Shown here: positions 35,410 through 47,700 of the stretch, in pieces | Layout of the letters: each line of letters opens with the position of its first letter | Position numbering within the stretch: position 1 is the stretch's first letter | Source: Marchantia polymorpha subsp. ruderalis | Taxonomy: Eukaryota; Streptophyta; Marchantiopsida; Marchantiales; Marchantiaceae | Direction: 5' to 3' | Length of the DNA: 64,000 nucleotides | NCBI GenBank assembly: GCA_037833965.1 | Contig: AP031352.1 | Span: 27,158,501 to 27,222,500 of the forward strand | Notes under the pieces: generated by a model | Database searches by the model: none | What the model saw: the letters and a program-made list of their open reading frames with translations, nothing else | Told to the model about the DNA's origin: nothing | Program-made: the position numbers and the translations under genes

Positions 35410-37216
35410 ATGCCTCTCAGCATGTCGACCCCGGGCTTGGGGCCTTCTCTTCCTCCGACCACGGAATTGTTGGCATCCCTCGCCAACATAGCGCAGAGAA
35501 CAGATTCAGCGATGACCAACGCAGGGCTGCTGTCTGTTCTGCTCCAGGGATCCAAGCTGCCAGAAATTTACGTGCAACCAGAGCAGGACAGGCCTACGAA
35601 ATCCCACGATGTCCAGTCTGAGCTGGAAGTCGAGCTTCCCGTTGTCGATCTGTCGGCATTCAATTCAGCTGACGGGCCCCTTAGAGATGCGGCCCTGGCC
35701 AAAATAGTGCGCGCTTGCGAGACTTGGGGCTTTGTACAGGTGATTAATCACGGCGTGGATATCGAACTCATCGAGAAATGCGAAGCAGAGGTCCATCGCC
35801 TCTTCCAGCTGCCCGTCTGCATCAAGGAGAATGCGCTCCGTGTGCCGGGCGCTCTCTATGGCTACGGCGCCAACTTCTGGCTCAATCTGCCCGCCATGAA
35901 TTGGGCCGAAAGCTTCCATATTAACAAACACAATTGCAAGGAATACGCAGCCAAACTGTGGCCGTCTGATTACGAGCGTTTCAGGTAAGCATTGAATGCC
36001 CCTCCGTCCTACCGGAATGTCTCTTCCGTTGTTCCAAATGCACACTCGGTCTGCTGCTGATACTGCTGTGAATCGCTCCCATGAAATGTCCAGTGTCGGA
36101 CACGTCCCACGATTCCGTACCGCGAGCAGTGAGAGTCGAATTTTGACGTGTGCTTGTGTATGTGGTCGCTGCGCAGCTCGTCCGTGGAGAAATATATCAC
36201 TCAAGTCGAGGACTTGGGGCACAGAGTGCGGCGCGTGCTGACCGAGGGCCTGGGCCTCGAGGCGGGCCACTTCGACAACTACTTCACGGAGGAGGAGACC
36301 GTGTCCACTCTTCGAATGAATTTCTACCCTCTGTGTCCGGAGCCGTCCAAGGCCCTGGGCCTGAAAGCGCACCGAGATCCGCATTTCCTCACGCTGCTCC
36401 ACCAGGATTCCACCGGAGGCCTGCAAATCTGGAACGAGAGCAGAGACGAGTGGTTCAACGTGAAGCCCCGCACGGATTCCTTCATCGTCAATGTGGGCGA
36501 TGTTCTTCAGGTAACGCCCCGTTCTCTATCGACACAGAGTGTTCATAGATAATTCTAGCACCAGGCTCTCGCCATGATCCGGCCCTGTTCTCCCACGCTC
36601 GTGTCCAGTCCGCATGCCAGTGCGCGTGGGGCGGGCGTGAATCACACCCGCGAAAATGACAAGCATGCGTGGGTAGCTCGAAAAGCGAACGCATGATTGT
36701 TGCGCTGCCGAGCCAATTTACCGTGTCCGCCCAATTTCGGTCGAGGGGACATAAAAATGGCAAAAAGGGACAGACAGCATATTCGGCGAGCCTCTCTGAG
36801 CTCGCTCACAGCTGTTAAGCAACGAGCGCGAACGAACTCTTGCAATTCTGCCGAGCCAAAGCGAGAGGGCGTGAGGCTGCGAGGCTGCGAGGCTGACTGA
36901 CGTGGGGGAGATCATATTTTAATGCGCTTGTTGTGTGCACGTGCAGGCTGCCAGCAATGGAAGATACCGAAGTGTTTTGCACCGCGCGGTGGTGAACAGT
37001 TACAAGACTCGCCTGTCGATGGCGTGCTTTTTCAACACCAGCGCAACCGTGGTCGCTCCGTCCGAGCTCATCACCCCGGAGAATCCCCAAAGATACAGAC
37101 CCTTCTCGTGGAAAGAGTACATCAGGACGGCGTACACCTTCACCACGGGCAAGGTGTCGCAACTGGACGAGCTATACGCGATTCAAAGCAGTTCAGCGGG
37201 CGCAACCGAGCAATGA
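35410..37216 (+). CDS. 2-oxoglutarate/Fe(II)-dependent dioxygenase, gibberellin-oxidase-like
   Basis: Three exons, 35410-35984, 36177-36510 and 36947-37216, give 1179 nt (392 codons plus stop) with GT-AG borders and consistent phase. The N-terminal dioxygenase domain runs about residues 76-180 (ELPVVDLSAF, then WGFVQVINHGV). The catalytic double-stranded helix domain spans about 230-345 with the Fe(II) ligands H257 and D259 (AHRDPHFLTLLHQD) and H315 (SVLHRAVVNS), the 2-oxoglutarate-binding R325-L-S327 and N240-F-Y242. All catalytic residues are present and length is usual, so it should be active. NGRYRSVLHRAVVNS and LHQDSTGGLQ resemble GA 20-/3-/2-oxidases, and GYG...W.ESF resembles GA 3-oxidase, so it is placed in the plant specialised DOXC class. 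The real substrate could be a diterpenoid (gibberellin, kaurenoic acid-like) or something else. Soluble cytosolic enzyme expected. The ATG at 35410 is preferred; a second in-frame ATG is at 35422. Confidence 0.92.
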
Positions 37217-37231
37217 GCGCAATGCTTGCGC
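37217..37231 (+). repeat. Small perfect hairpin directly after the dioxygenase stop codon
   Basis: GCGCAA (37217-37222), a three-base loop and TTGCGC (37226-37231) form a perfect six-base stem starting at the first base after TGA. A GAGCTC palindromic cluster follows at about 37260-37278. It may be coincidental structure in the 3' UTR. Confidence 0.5.
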
Positions 37232-40200
37232 CCGGCGAGCGATAAATGAAACATTCTCGATCGAGCTCGAGCTCGAGCGAGACGCTTCACAGTTTTTGTT
37301 CCACACATCATCAGCACCTTATACAGATCATGTAGTTAGATAGGAGCTTAGGCATTAGGAGGATCGGAGCCATCATCACTGCTTAAAAGAAAAATTTAAC
37401 GGCCAGGTAGCTTAAGGTAGGCAGGCTTTCCCTCGGTAACTACAACACGGCTGCAAATCCCTTGGACTCATTTCTGTAATTTTACTCGAGACCTTAGATT
37501 TTTTTTGTTCAGGTCTTGGCGCGGGATCACTTTCAGTAGTAGTAGTACTTTCCTCTGTATTCTCGATCGGGCTCGGCCCTCACTTTGCAAGATGGCCGGC
37601 TGGGCGCGGTCGACATGCACCTTGATTCACTTACCACAAGAGGGTTCTTCACGACAAAGAGAAACCTGATACACTCTTGCATTCCGTGCGAATGCGAGCA
37701 ATGTAGCGCTAGCTAGCTCTTCCTTCCTACGGTATTAAGGAACTTTTCGGGATAACGTTTGTGATATCATGAAATATGTCACTTGTAATTATTTATCATT
37801 TTCTGAAAGGTTACTTACATCACGTAGTCTCTGAGTTTGTCTACCATATCTCTCTCAGTTGGGTAAGTTCAGTATCCCTAGGCAAGCGGTACCATACTGT
37901 GCAGTAATGTTCCCTCTTGTTGCGAAATATACCACTTGGATCATCATTCTTCACATTTCGGGCAATTCGTGCACGGGTCATGAGATCATCGCGCTCGCCT
38001 GTGGGTCCGGTCGCTGTGTCCAGATGTGTTCTGCTTATGCTTGTGCTGCGTGACAGATAGAGGTCGCGAGTCCCACCGGGCTACGAGCATTTGCTGTTAC
38101 TGATAATTATTGGAGCCGTAATTCCGATTTCGAGGTTGTACGTGTGCTGCTGCTGGCTGGGATCTTACCTGTGTCGTGTGAATCTGCCAAGGCCCCAGGA
38201 GGGCTCACACTTTGAGGGTCAATTGCCGCCGGTGCCCCGATACCCAAGCCAGCGCTGTGACAGGCGGCCAGCAGCGCCCTTCGACCTGCTGCTGCAGGCT
38301 GCAGCTTGAGGTTTGCGCGAGGCCGACCTGACCGAATCCCGTGCGTGCAACGGGAAAGCTCGCAGCGGATGTGATGATGCGAATTCTTGGCTGTGGCCAG
38401 CGCTGCGCAAGTCATCGAGCATTTGCTGTATCTCGATCGCAACAAACGTCTTGGCTTCTCATCATCATGATCGATATCCGGAGACGAGTGTTTGACCGTG
38501 AGGTTGACCGCGCAGGCAGGGAAGGTAGCTAGCTATAGTCATGATGATGAGAGCAGCAGGCGAGAGGCGGAATCAGATGGACTCTCTCCGGAGCTCGCTG
38601 CTCGCTGCTCGCTACATGCACCGAGCGCGCGCACCTGGGGCCTGGCTTGGACAAGGCCGAGAGGGGATCTGACCAGCCTCGAGGTGCTGTCAAAAGTGGA
38701 CATGAGTTTGAATGTGTGACGCAGTAGCGGTGATCGAGTATAAGATGAGCTTGAGGCTCGACTCACTGCGATGCATCGTGGCTATTGATGTGCCTTCATT
38801 ATTGATCCAGATAGCTGGAGGAATGTACATCCGTCCTCTGGGAGCGAGCATTAGTGAAGACATGCCATTGTTTATTGACCCTCGTCTCGCGGCTGTTGAG
38901 GAGGGCTGTGCGTACTGAGGGATTGATGCAGCACGTCGTCCATGCCAGACACCAGACAAGCCGAAACCACCGCCCTCCCTTCTCCCTCCATCTCTCATCC
39001 TTGCATGTCGCAGACCCGACCGCACTGCTGAGCAGCTAGCGAGCCAGCCATCGCTGGCTAGCTCTCAGCCCAGCTATGCCATTACAGCACGCTCCCACAA
39101 CACCCACTGGTCGCAGCGATCCTCTGCAATGCGTTGTTGACCTCTGCGCAAATCCAGGATCGCCGCTGGACATTCCAGCCTTGAACTTTTCCGTTACTGT
39201 TGGTAACCTTTCTCGATCGATGCAGGTCGACGACCGCAGGACCCATCCAATTGGCCTGTTGCTTGCTCGCCCCCTCCGGATCCCGCACTCACACTCGCAA
39301 GTACGAGTTGTGCAGATAGGGATATGGGCTGCAATTGCATGTAAAGCAGCATTCCTTTTGAATCTGAAGTCCATATCTGGGACAAACATGCCATGCCTGC
39401 ATGGTGCAACCGGTTCAACTACTCGCAGCACTGGGTATGTATGTTGCAGTGCTAGACCGTGGTCGCGAACGACAGTTCTCGCCACGAGATTCGTTGCGCT
39501 AAAGTACGTGGTAGTGCACCCGCTGAATTACCATGATGGCTTCGAGCAGGTACCCTAGAGCGGGGCAAATATTAAATTCGCGCTTGTATGAGTGAACGTG
39601 GGGACCCGTGTACACAGCTGCTGCTGCAGCAGGTCACCCTCTGATTTGGCCACCGGACTCCATCCAGCCACAGACTCGCGGAATGGCGGAACTCGCATTT
39701 GCCTACAGTTTCACGTAGTCCAGTCCCGTACGAGCACAGCATGAGGGATGAGGGAGGCCCATGGACAGCAAACAAAATTTGGCAGCCGAGCGGAAAAAGA
39801 AGAAAAGAGAAAGGTCTCGAGCTGCCGCTTCCATTGTGCTGCTGCAATCAACGACAGGGAAAGTGGCACCACTGGTGCGCAGCTGTGGGCGCTAATACGT
39901 GACGATCTTCCATTTGTTGTCCACATGACTCGAAAAGGGTACTAGACCAGGTACACAGGCAACAGACACACACGCACACAGAGAATTTGTTCTTATTTAT
40001 TCGTATGGCCGTAGCCCTGGGACCATAGTCCTTGCGCCGAGTTCTAATGCACGCAGTGTGTTGCACGTCTCAGGTTCAATGTCGTCCGAATCAAATTTGG
40101 TGTTTGTGGGCTGTATACTGCGAGAGAGGACGTCGGTTTTCAGAGAGAGAAGGAAAAAAAAAAGAGGGCGAGAGTCCTTGGTGCCATAGCCTTTCCAGAC

Positions 40201-40477
40201 CAGGTCCTGCGATGAGGATGGTGGACGGTGCAGTGACGATCGAAAGGCTGGACGTTGCAGACTGGCGATGGTGGTCTCCTTCCATGAATCGTACGAAATC
40301 AATGCGGTTTCGACCATCCATGATCAGCAAGCGCAGAAGGTAAAGCTTTCGAGCATCACGGTGACCAGAGATACCGCATGCATTGAGGTCGAGCATGGTC
40401 GACCAACAGACAGACAGACATACCTTAAATCTCGATCCACAATCTATTGTATTCATAAAGCGCGACAGGTGCTCTCC

Positions 40478-40531
40478 CTGTCGCCCATGGCCATGCCATG
40501 GCCCCATATCCCCCATGCCCATGGGCGACAG
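40478..40531. repeat. 18-bp inverted repeat with one mismatch
   Basis: Arms 40478-40495 and 40514-40531 are reverse complements at 17 of 18 positions around an 18-base spacer, and carry CCATGG palindromes of their own. Balanced GC content makes chance formation unlikely but not excluded. No ORF of note depends on it. Confidence 0.75.
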
Positions 40532-41162
40532 CTAATCAATTCCCCCCCTGCGCCCCTGACCACGGTTAAAGTGAGGCCCTGTACAGGATTAGCCCCATTT
40601 AATCCTATCTCTTGTTCACGCATTAACTCGAGCTCCATCGAGCTCTCCCTGCTCTGCAGCCACAGTGAAGTACTCAGACCCGCCCCAGCCTCGCTCTCAG
40701 GGATCAGGCCAGGCCAAAGCACAGGGGGCGTTTGAAGGTCCCCAACACAAGGCACCGTGCGATCCGAACCGAACCGTGTTTGAATGATTTCGTCTGGACT
40801 CTGGACTTCTTCATCAACCTCACAGTGATCGATCGCGTCTTCGTTAAACGGATCCTCAGAGTACGTGCATTTACTGGCATACGAAAGACACGCGGCCCTC
40901 GGGCGACAGTGAGGGCACCTTTCCCCAGAAAATAGTGCCGCCCTGCTTTAGACTCGCGAGTCTGCAGGAACTCAGACCGGCGGCAGACCCCTTCCCCTCG
41001 ACGGAGGGACTTGCTTCCATTCGTTTGAACGCCGAATATTTCCACTCCCCGGCAGTATTTTTAGGCTGGATTCTAAAGCAAGGCAGCTGCAGCAACGGAT
41101 GAAGGACCGAGGATTTACCGGGAGAATATCCTCGAGAGCATTCGGTCGGTTTTTCCCAGGCC

Positions 41163-41617
41163 AGGGAGGGAGGGAGGGAGGGAGGCACCACCACCAGAGG
41201 CCAGTCACCGGCCCAGGCCCAGGGCCAGAGCGTCCAACACAGATAAAGGCTGGACAGATACGCCTCGGCTTTCAGTAGAAGGCGAAGGGGGAATGAGATT
41301 GAATGATTACGGCAATCGAGTTCCAGACAGATTGAATCGGTTGAATGTTGGCATCCGGCCTTCGTGAAAAGCAGGGAGGCGATGTCATGTTCAAGGTTCC
41401 GCTTTCACATGGCTCGGGCTGAATATTTTGTTCGCTTGTAGACATGTGGGGATAGAGGTGGGACGGCGACGCGCGATTTGGCGAGCTGGGATGGTAGACA
41501 TGAGTTGACTGAGGGAGCACTAGTCTAAGAGTAGTCTGAGGTCCAGAGCACTAGGCGGCAGTCTCGCCCCCGGGTTAAAGCTGAGACGCGAGCGAGGGAG
41601 GGAGGGAGGGAGGGAGG
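41163..41617. repeat. Two GGGA tetranucleotide microsatellites
   Basis: GGGA runs occupy 41163-41184 and 41594-41617, separated by about 410 bases of unique sequence. They are slippage-prone and without evident function. Confidence 0.75.
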
Positions 41618-43451
41618 ACATGCATGAAGACAAGAGGAAGTATTTGCCGAAGATGCTGCCGGCACTTTTCCCATTGTACAGTGAAGATCTGTGCTGTAAA
41701 CTTTCGGGCTCGCTTCCATCCAGGCTGAACTTCCTAGGGGCGTGGCCAATGAAGCGTGCGATTTTGATGTTCTCAAGATTAAAATGTTTCTAGGCGAACT
41801 AATAACCACGAATTATTGGGGCCTAGCCTTTCATCCCTAGGACGTGATTGGGGCGTCCATCCTTTTCGCTATATATTACTCGATTGCCCCTTGATTTTAT
41901 CACCCTGCCCGCCATGTGTTCACCACGTTGTCTGATTAAAAAAGGCCCCCGTCTTCTATTCTTCTATGGCTGAAGCCACAGTGCGCGGTCTGACCACCAG
42001 TGGGGCGAGTTTTCAACCATGATGTGATGGCCCAGAACTCGAATGAAATCGTATTCTTTTTCTCTCGAATGTTGCACTCTCCACCAGAAAACATTTGATC
42101 ACATTCGGCCGATCAACGCAAAGTCACGTTATCGACAGAATCTCACTCTCAGTCGCTTGTACAACAGACAACCGAGTCCACAGTATGGACTGTTTTAGAA
42201 TATTTCAGATAAATATGTCAGCTGAATGTTGCGGGATTTTGTCCTCGGGCGCCAAGATAGGTGTCCACTAGCTGTAGTGGTTGAGGCAAGATAAGAGAGG
42301 GTTTGCAAATTTAGCTATACCCTTCTCGCTTGGCCGGCCGGAGCCAGAAGGACGCAGCGGGACCACTCCCATCTCTCGCTAGAAGAAGGCTCTTCACTGC
42401 TCGCTAGGGGTACTCCCGCCTTGATTCATCGCTCTTGCTCTCTTTCCACGACTTTCGCTCTCGACCGAAATGCGTCCAAACTTGGTTGTTGGTTGGTTCC
42501 GCAGTTCGTCCATGGCCAAAGCAACTGTGTGTATTCCACTTCGCATCCCTCACGACAATCGATGCGTAAATAAGATCCCCAAACCTCCAGACTCCATGCG
42601 AACCCCATCACTCTGCTCTTTCTCCCATGCCCTGCCTCCTCTGAATCTCTGCCCCCTGCCTGCTGCCGACTGCTGCTCTTACCACCATGCTTGTACCATG
42701 ACCCACTTCTCGCCCCTCTCAGTCCTCCCCCTCCCCCGGTGTAGTTCCCGAAGCGTGCAAATATGGGATCAGTGGATCACTCGGCCATCCTTTACTGTAT
42801 CCCGGATCGCAGCCTTATTAGATTTACTTCACGTTATTAAGAATCAATGGGAGTGGCGCTGCGACCAAGACTTTGTCTCTCTACGCTGGTGGTCTCTTCC
42901 TAAGATGGATTAGGCGTGATGCTCAGCCTCGCTGCTCGTCATCTCTTACTTGAGCCACCACCTGCCTCGTTCATGGCGGACCTGAGGGCGCTTTTAGTCC
43001 ATGGGTGTCAGTATCAAAGCGAGCTTTAGAACAAGCTTACGTCTGCAGAGCTTTGAGCGCATAACTCAGAGCATAATCACACACCTGTGATCATCCGATT
43101 AGAAAGCGGAGGATGCATTATTTTCGTCACTGTGAGGATCTGGCCAGCGTAAATCATGGTCCCGATTTTTAACATGCACGTCTTGGACTCTACATCTTGA
43201 AGTCCTGTTTAATTAGAGTCAACCCTGCCCCACTTCGAGCATGACTTCGTTTGGATCTTTTCTTGACAGCCCTTCCCCGAGGTTCTCATGCATGTCAACA
43301 AGTTCTGGAATGGCATGTGTTGCAGCACATGTGGTGTTGCATCCTTTGGCAAGGCAGGGGTATAAATAGCAACTTTCGCGATTCAGGTTATATCTGTGTG
43401 TCCCTCGAGTCAAACGTACCTTCTCTTCCCAGGACACATCACATCGCCAAC

Positions 43452-43545
43452 GGACAAACACCTTCGAAGCTCAATGGTGGGGGCGATGGCCCATTTTCAG
43501 AGGTCGGCCATCGGTTCGTGACATACTTCTCCAACCGCAAAAGTT
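43452..43545 (-). mobile_element. Possible LTR fragment related to the LTR at 47195
   Basis: The segment at about 43476-43540 aligns with 47471-47520 plus 47581-47601. A block with a GCGATxGxCCATTTT core is shared, as is a CTCCAAxCGCAA block; the 47-kb copy has about 60 extra bases between them. The GGACAAACACC at 43452 resembles the LTR end at 47195 (TGTGACAAACACC). Orientation is therefore the same as the minus-strand LTR. It would be the 3' LTR of the same element, degraded. Similarity was judged by eye. Confidence 0.35.
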
Positions 43546-43899
43546 CACGTAATCGTGATCGTTAAACTAATAGCGATGTACTGTATTCATCGCCCATTGG
43601 TAGTCACAGTCTTGATTATCGACACCAGGCAGAGACTTGGGAAACCAATTCGGTAACAGGAGTAGTCTATGATGCCACCGGAGGATTCTGGTGGTTCAAA
43701 CAACATCGGTGATATATATCCAGAGAGGACTTCGAACTAGAAGTGGTTGCTGTAATAACAACATGATGCACTCACTCCTGGACACACGGCAGAGTATGAG
43801 AGGTACCATGCACAAGCTCAACTCAGGTCCTTTACGTTGATCAGGGAGTAAGATCAGTACGCGATCATGTAGATGGTTGTCTAGTTTGCCTGCATACTC

Positions 43900-46800
43900 T
43901 TATGCTATGTTCTCATGAGGTTAGATTGATGCAGCCATTATCACTTGAGATGTGGATTTTCAGTCTCAAATGATGCATTCAATTTAGTCATTGATATTTC
44001 TGATTGCTAATTATGGAAGGACATAGCATCAAGTGATTTACATTCCATACTGAATGTTCGATGCAATTCAAAACAAATCACTTGCTTCCATTTCAAATAA
44101 TCATAAAATCTATGATGATAAAACAGTCGTTAAAATTTTGAAGTATGAATATATATATATACTACATTTATTTCAGTTTAAATTCATAATTTTTATGAAA
44201 CACCTCCCATGAAACATAAATAATAGAATAAAAAGTTTCAGAATAACAGGATTTATAAATTATTGATTTAGGCAAACATTCAAGCGATAGAATTTTTGCA
44301 CCAAAAAAATGCTTGAATAAAAACACCTGAAGAAAATCATAAAGCAATGAAAATTATTTTGATTTGCATATATTTATCATATATAGGAGGAAAGAAATTT
44401 CATTTATTCAAATTAAGCTTGAAACGATAATAAGAATCAAATTATTGTGAATTTCAATTAAAAGTGAAGAAATTATTGCTTTGTTCAAAACTTTTAAGAA
44501 ATTTAATAAAATAGCACATGAAAAATTATAAAATTGTTAACATTTATTAGATTGTATTTTATTGATGTTGAAAATTTGAAATGTATATCTATCACTGATA
44601 AACTACAAGTACAAGTATGAAGGGGAAATCACAAATCATTACATAATATTAAATGAGATATTTATTCAACTAATTTACATATAGATATTGAGTTTGTGAG
44701 ATTTTTTCAATTGTGAGTAAAAATATGATCTGAAAAATTAACATTTTTTATTTAAATAAAAATCATGATACTTTCTAAAAATTTACAATGAAAAGAAGAA
44801 TTAAAAAATAATTACATAGTCAAGGATGATTGAAATATTTTCAAAATTTGAGTTATTAGATCAATATCATTAAAAGCATCAATGACGTTTTCAACAAAAT
44901 GATATGAAATTGAAAAAGATGGCATATAGATTAAAATTCTGACATTTTCATCAGGATTTTCAGTATAAAATTTCATTGGGATCACAATAAGAAAATTGTA
45001 CACTTTATAAATGTGAAAAAAAGAAACATATGATTATTATTATTTAAAACTAATATATTATACATCGATTTTCTTTTAAATTAAATTAAATATATGAAGT
45101 AAATTAAAATGATTGAAATTTCATAAAAATAATAAGAGATAGACATATATCATTAAAATATATGAATAAATTAAAATAGAATGAAAAATTAATCAAATAT
45201 TATTTATCAAAAATCAATTTCATCTTTTTTATCAGAACTTATTGCAATGAAGTAAATATCAATTCAAATAACATAGGTTGACACACTATCAAATTTTCAA
45301 ACAAGAGTAGTTTATCAATAGAATGTCAAGAATAACTATTTCATAAGTCATAAAGGAATAATAATTATGAATAGTAATTCAATTAAGTTTTGTTAGAACT
45401 TATTTATTTCACATCAATCATGCAAATTTCTTTTAATATTTTTCCTCAAAATGAATGTATTTTAACATCATTTTATATTTCATCCAACTAGTAATCTAAA
45501 TTTATATTCATCTTGATGCTTTCTGCCAATATCTTTATAATATCATTCATTAAAAGTCATTACATATTCTTTATTTGATTAATCTGTTTAGTACTAAAAA
45601 CACCATGTTTATAAAATAACATTATTTAATTACTTTTGGTCAATTAAGTTAAGTTTTAAGTTATTATAACATATATTCTAGCCCATAAAGTATTTTTTGT
45701 GTCCTTTCTTCAGTTATTTTTGAAGTATTTTCCATATAGGAGATTAATGCATTAACATGATATTAATCTATTTTCTTTAATATCAATATGATCATCAAAA
45801 GATTGACTTTGAGTTAAATAGAGAAAAATTCATCTAGTATCATATATGCAAAGCATTGCATCCAAATCTTTAAGATCGGCTGATTTGTAATGTTCATTAA
45901 TAATTTATATAGCTCATTTATTGATAATATAAATCATATCCATCTTTCTTTCACCAAACTCTTATATATATATATACATATAGTTACTTCTTTTTAATCC
46001 TTGTTAATTTTCTTACAAAATAGTATGAAATGCAATCCACATATTGCTGTGAAATCTTTAGAAGAACTACACCTGGAAGAAATGAAAAATACAAAATGTA
46101 ATATTCACCATAATTTTGATCAAATCCAATATCTTTGCTGAATCAATTTGTCATAGATAGAGAAGGTTGAGTTTTCATAAAATGTAAGCTCACTGTTGAA
46201 TAACATTTCTTTATACTTTCATTCATGTATATTTATATATGAGAGTATGTATTTACCAATCTTGCTTTTTAGATTGAAATTGTATTTTTTGTGTATTATT
46301 ATACTTAGTTGTGAGATAGAGATGAGTTTCTTTGAAAAGATTGATAAGATTTTTGGAAAGAAATTTACCTCATGGTCAACAATTGCTCTTCTATCCCTTA
46401 TTAGTATAAGTTCTTTTGCCACTTTTTTTGAAGCATTAAATTTTACTTCAAGAATCCCTTCAAGTTGGGTTGTAGCACTTTAAATGAGTTGGTAACAGCT
46501 TTCATCAACTGCTGTGGCTTAAAACTTCATGCTGTTGTGCACACGTAAGACTTGCACCTGCTGTGCATCTTCTTTACTTCCATACTTATTGAGGTGAAAA
46601 TCCTTCTAAAAAATCATTTTCAAGTAAAAGCACTGGATTACAAAGTCATCTACTCTTGATGAAAGTAAGAGAGGTTGAAACTTGGTGATATAAATCTCCT
46701 CTAATGATAGTTCCTGATTCACACCATCAAACTCTTCCATCTAGATTAATATTGGTTGCTTTTTACATTCCAAAGCATATGGCCCCAACCCTTATCTGGT

Positions 46801-47181
46801 TAGTTATTTGGTTGTAGACCAGTGCATTCCCATAAAATCTATCACCATCAATCTGCTAAGTAAATTGGGGTTGGCTAATGAAGAAATGTGGGATTTGGCT
46901 CTCAAGGCAAAATGTCAGGTATAGGCCTAGTGTCTACACTCTCCATCCAGTCTAATTTCAACTATTGTTGCTTTAAGTCTTATCGTTTACATTTCAACAT
47001 ACACTTCAATTGCACACGGAGATATAAATTTAGTGTCTTGAACGGGGTATTGTGCCCTGCACAATACACTTTGTTACTTACTATGGTATAATGAAACATT
47101 AGCTACCAACAATATGTGTATATCTCCAAAGACCTTACTTGCCAAGATCCCATTTGCGGACTTCCTTAAATGGAGTTCTTA
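43900..47181 (-). other. AT-rich block, possible internal region of a decayed LTR element
   Basis: Very AT-rich sequence lies between the primer-binding site at 47182 and the LTR-like fragment at 43452. Stops occur in all frames. The best minus-strand frame, 46219-46422 with a longer broken frame upstream to about 46470, has no recognisable gag or pol motif. If the element call is right, the internal genes are either lost or decayed beyond reading by eye. Confidence 0.35.
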
Positions 47182-47192
47182 CTCTGATACCA
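47182..47192 (-). other. tRNA-iMet primer-binding site of an LTR retrotransposon
   Basis: On the minus strand the sequence is TGGTATCAGAG, complementary to the 3' end of plant initiator methionine tRNA. It lies two bases inside an LTR-type end (TGTGACA... on + starting at 47195, i.e. ...TGTCACA on the minus strand). The combination of PBS and TG/CA end is characteristic of plant LTR retrotransposons. Confidence 0.65.
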
Positions 47193-47194
47193 AA

Positions 47195-47700
47195 TGTGAC
47201 AAACACCCTACTTCAACTACTTCTCCCAACACTATCCACTATTTGACTTTGCACCATTCCATGCATCATTTCTTAGCTAAGAACCTAGGTCTTATAATAC
47301 CCATTTTTTTTTCAAATGACGTGAAGGACTTAAATCATCATGTAATACTCTCTCAACCACCATATCCTTAACCATTAACAAACTGATTATCACAAGAATT
47401 CTCATTCTCTCCTCTCCTCCTCTCTTCCCTTAGTACATGTGACGGGATATTAAGAAGATGGACAAGCCAATCGGTGCAGCGATAGTCCATTTTAAGAGGG
47501 TGGCGGGCTTCATGACGTAGAGGGCCCCTTAATTTTATTTAATATTGTTATTCTTTGTTCGACCATCCAAGACAGGAATCTCACATTTTCTCCAATCGCA
47601 ATCCACCCAAACTTCATATATATATACATCTATCTGATGAGAAGTGTTCATTTGACTGCCAAGGGATTCAGTAAATGAGAAGACAATTTCAAAGTCTCTA
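47195..47700 (-). mobile_element. LTR of a minus-strand retrotransposon (outer end uncertain)
   Basis: The inner end is fixed by the TG...CA convention at 47195 and by the adjacent primer-binding site. On the minus strand a TATATATATA box lies at about 47615-47626, followed by ~420 bases to the LTR end, a sensible promoter-R-U5 layout. The outer end is not resolved; 47700 is a guess. The LTR is less AT-rich than the internal block. A related segment lies at 43.45-43.55 kb. Confidence 0.45.

Larger units (their letters stand above)
37232..43440. other. Intergenic DNA, no supported gene
   Basis: The stretch has balanced composition with many overlapping ORFs of 60-155 codons on both strands. 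None carries a recognisable domain or connects through splice sites to a family-like protein. It contains the inverted repeat at 40478-40531, GGGA microsatellites at 41163-41184 and 41594-41617, and a good TATA-like motif (TATAAATA) near 43360 with no identifiable gene downstream. Confidence 0.4.

Noticed and set aside
42765-42790. A 14-base match to the start of animal 5.8S rRNA (GTGGATCACTCGGC)
   Set aside because: Flanking bases do not match 5.8S or ITS sequence, and plants differ at this position; chance similarity.
43355-43365. TATAAATA in a good promoter context
   Set aside because: No coding exon follows within about 2 kb and the next sequence is LTR-like; kept only as a note in the intergenic entry.
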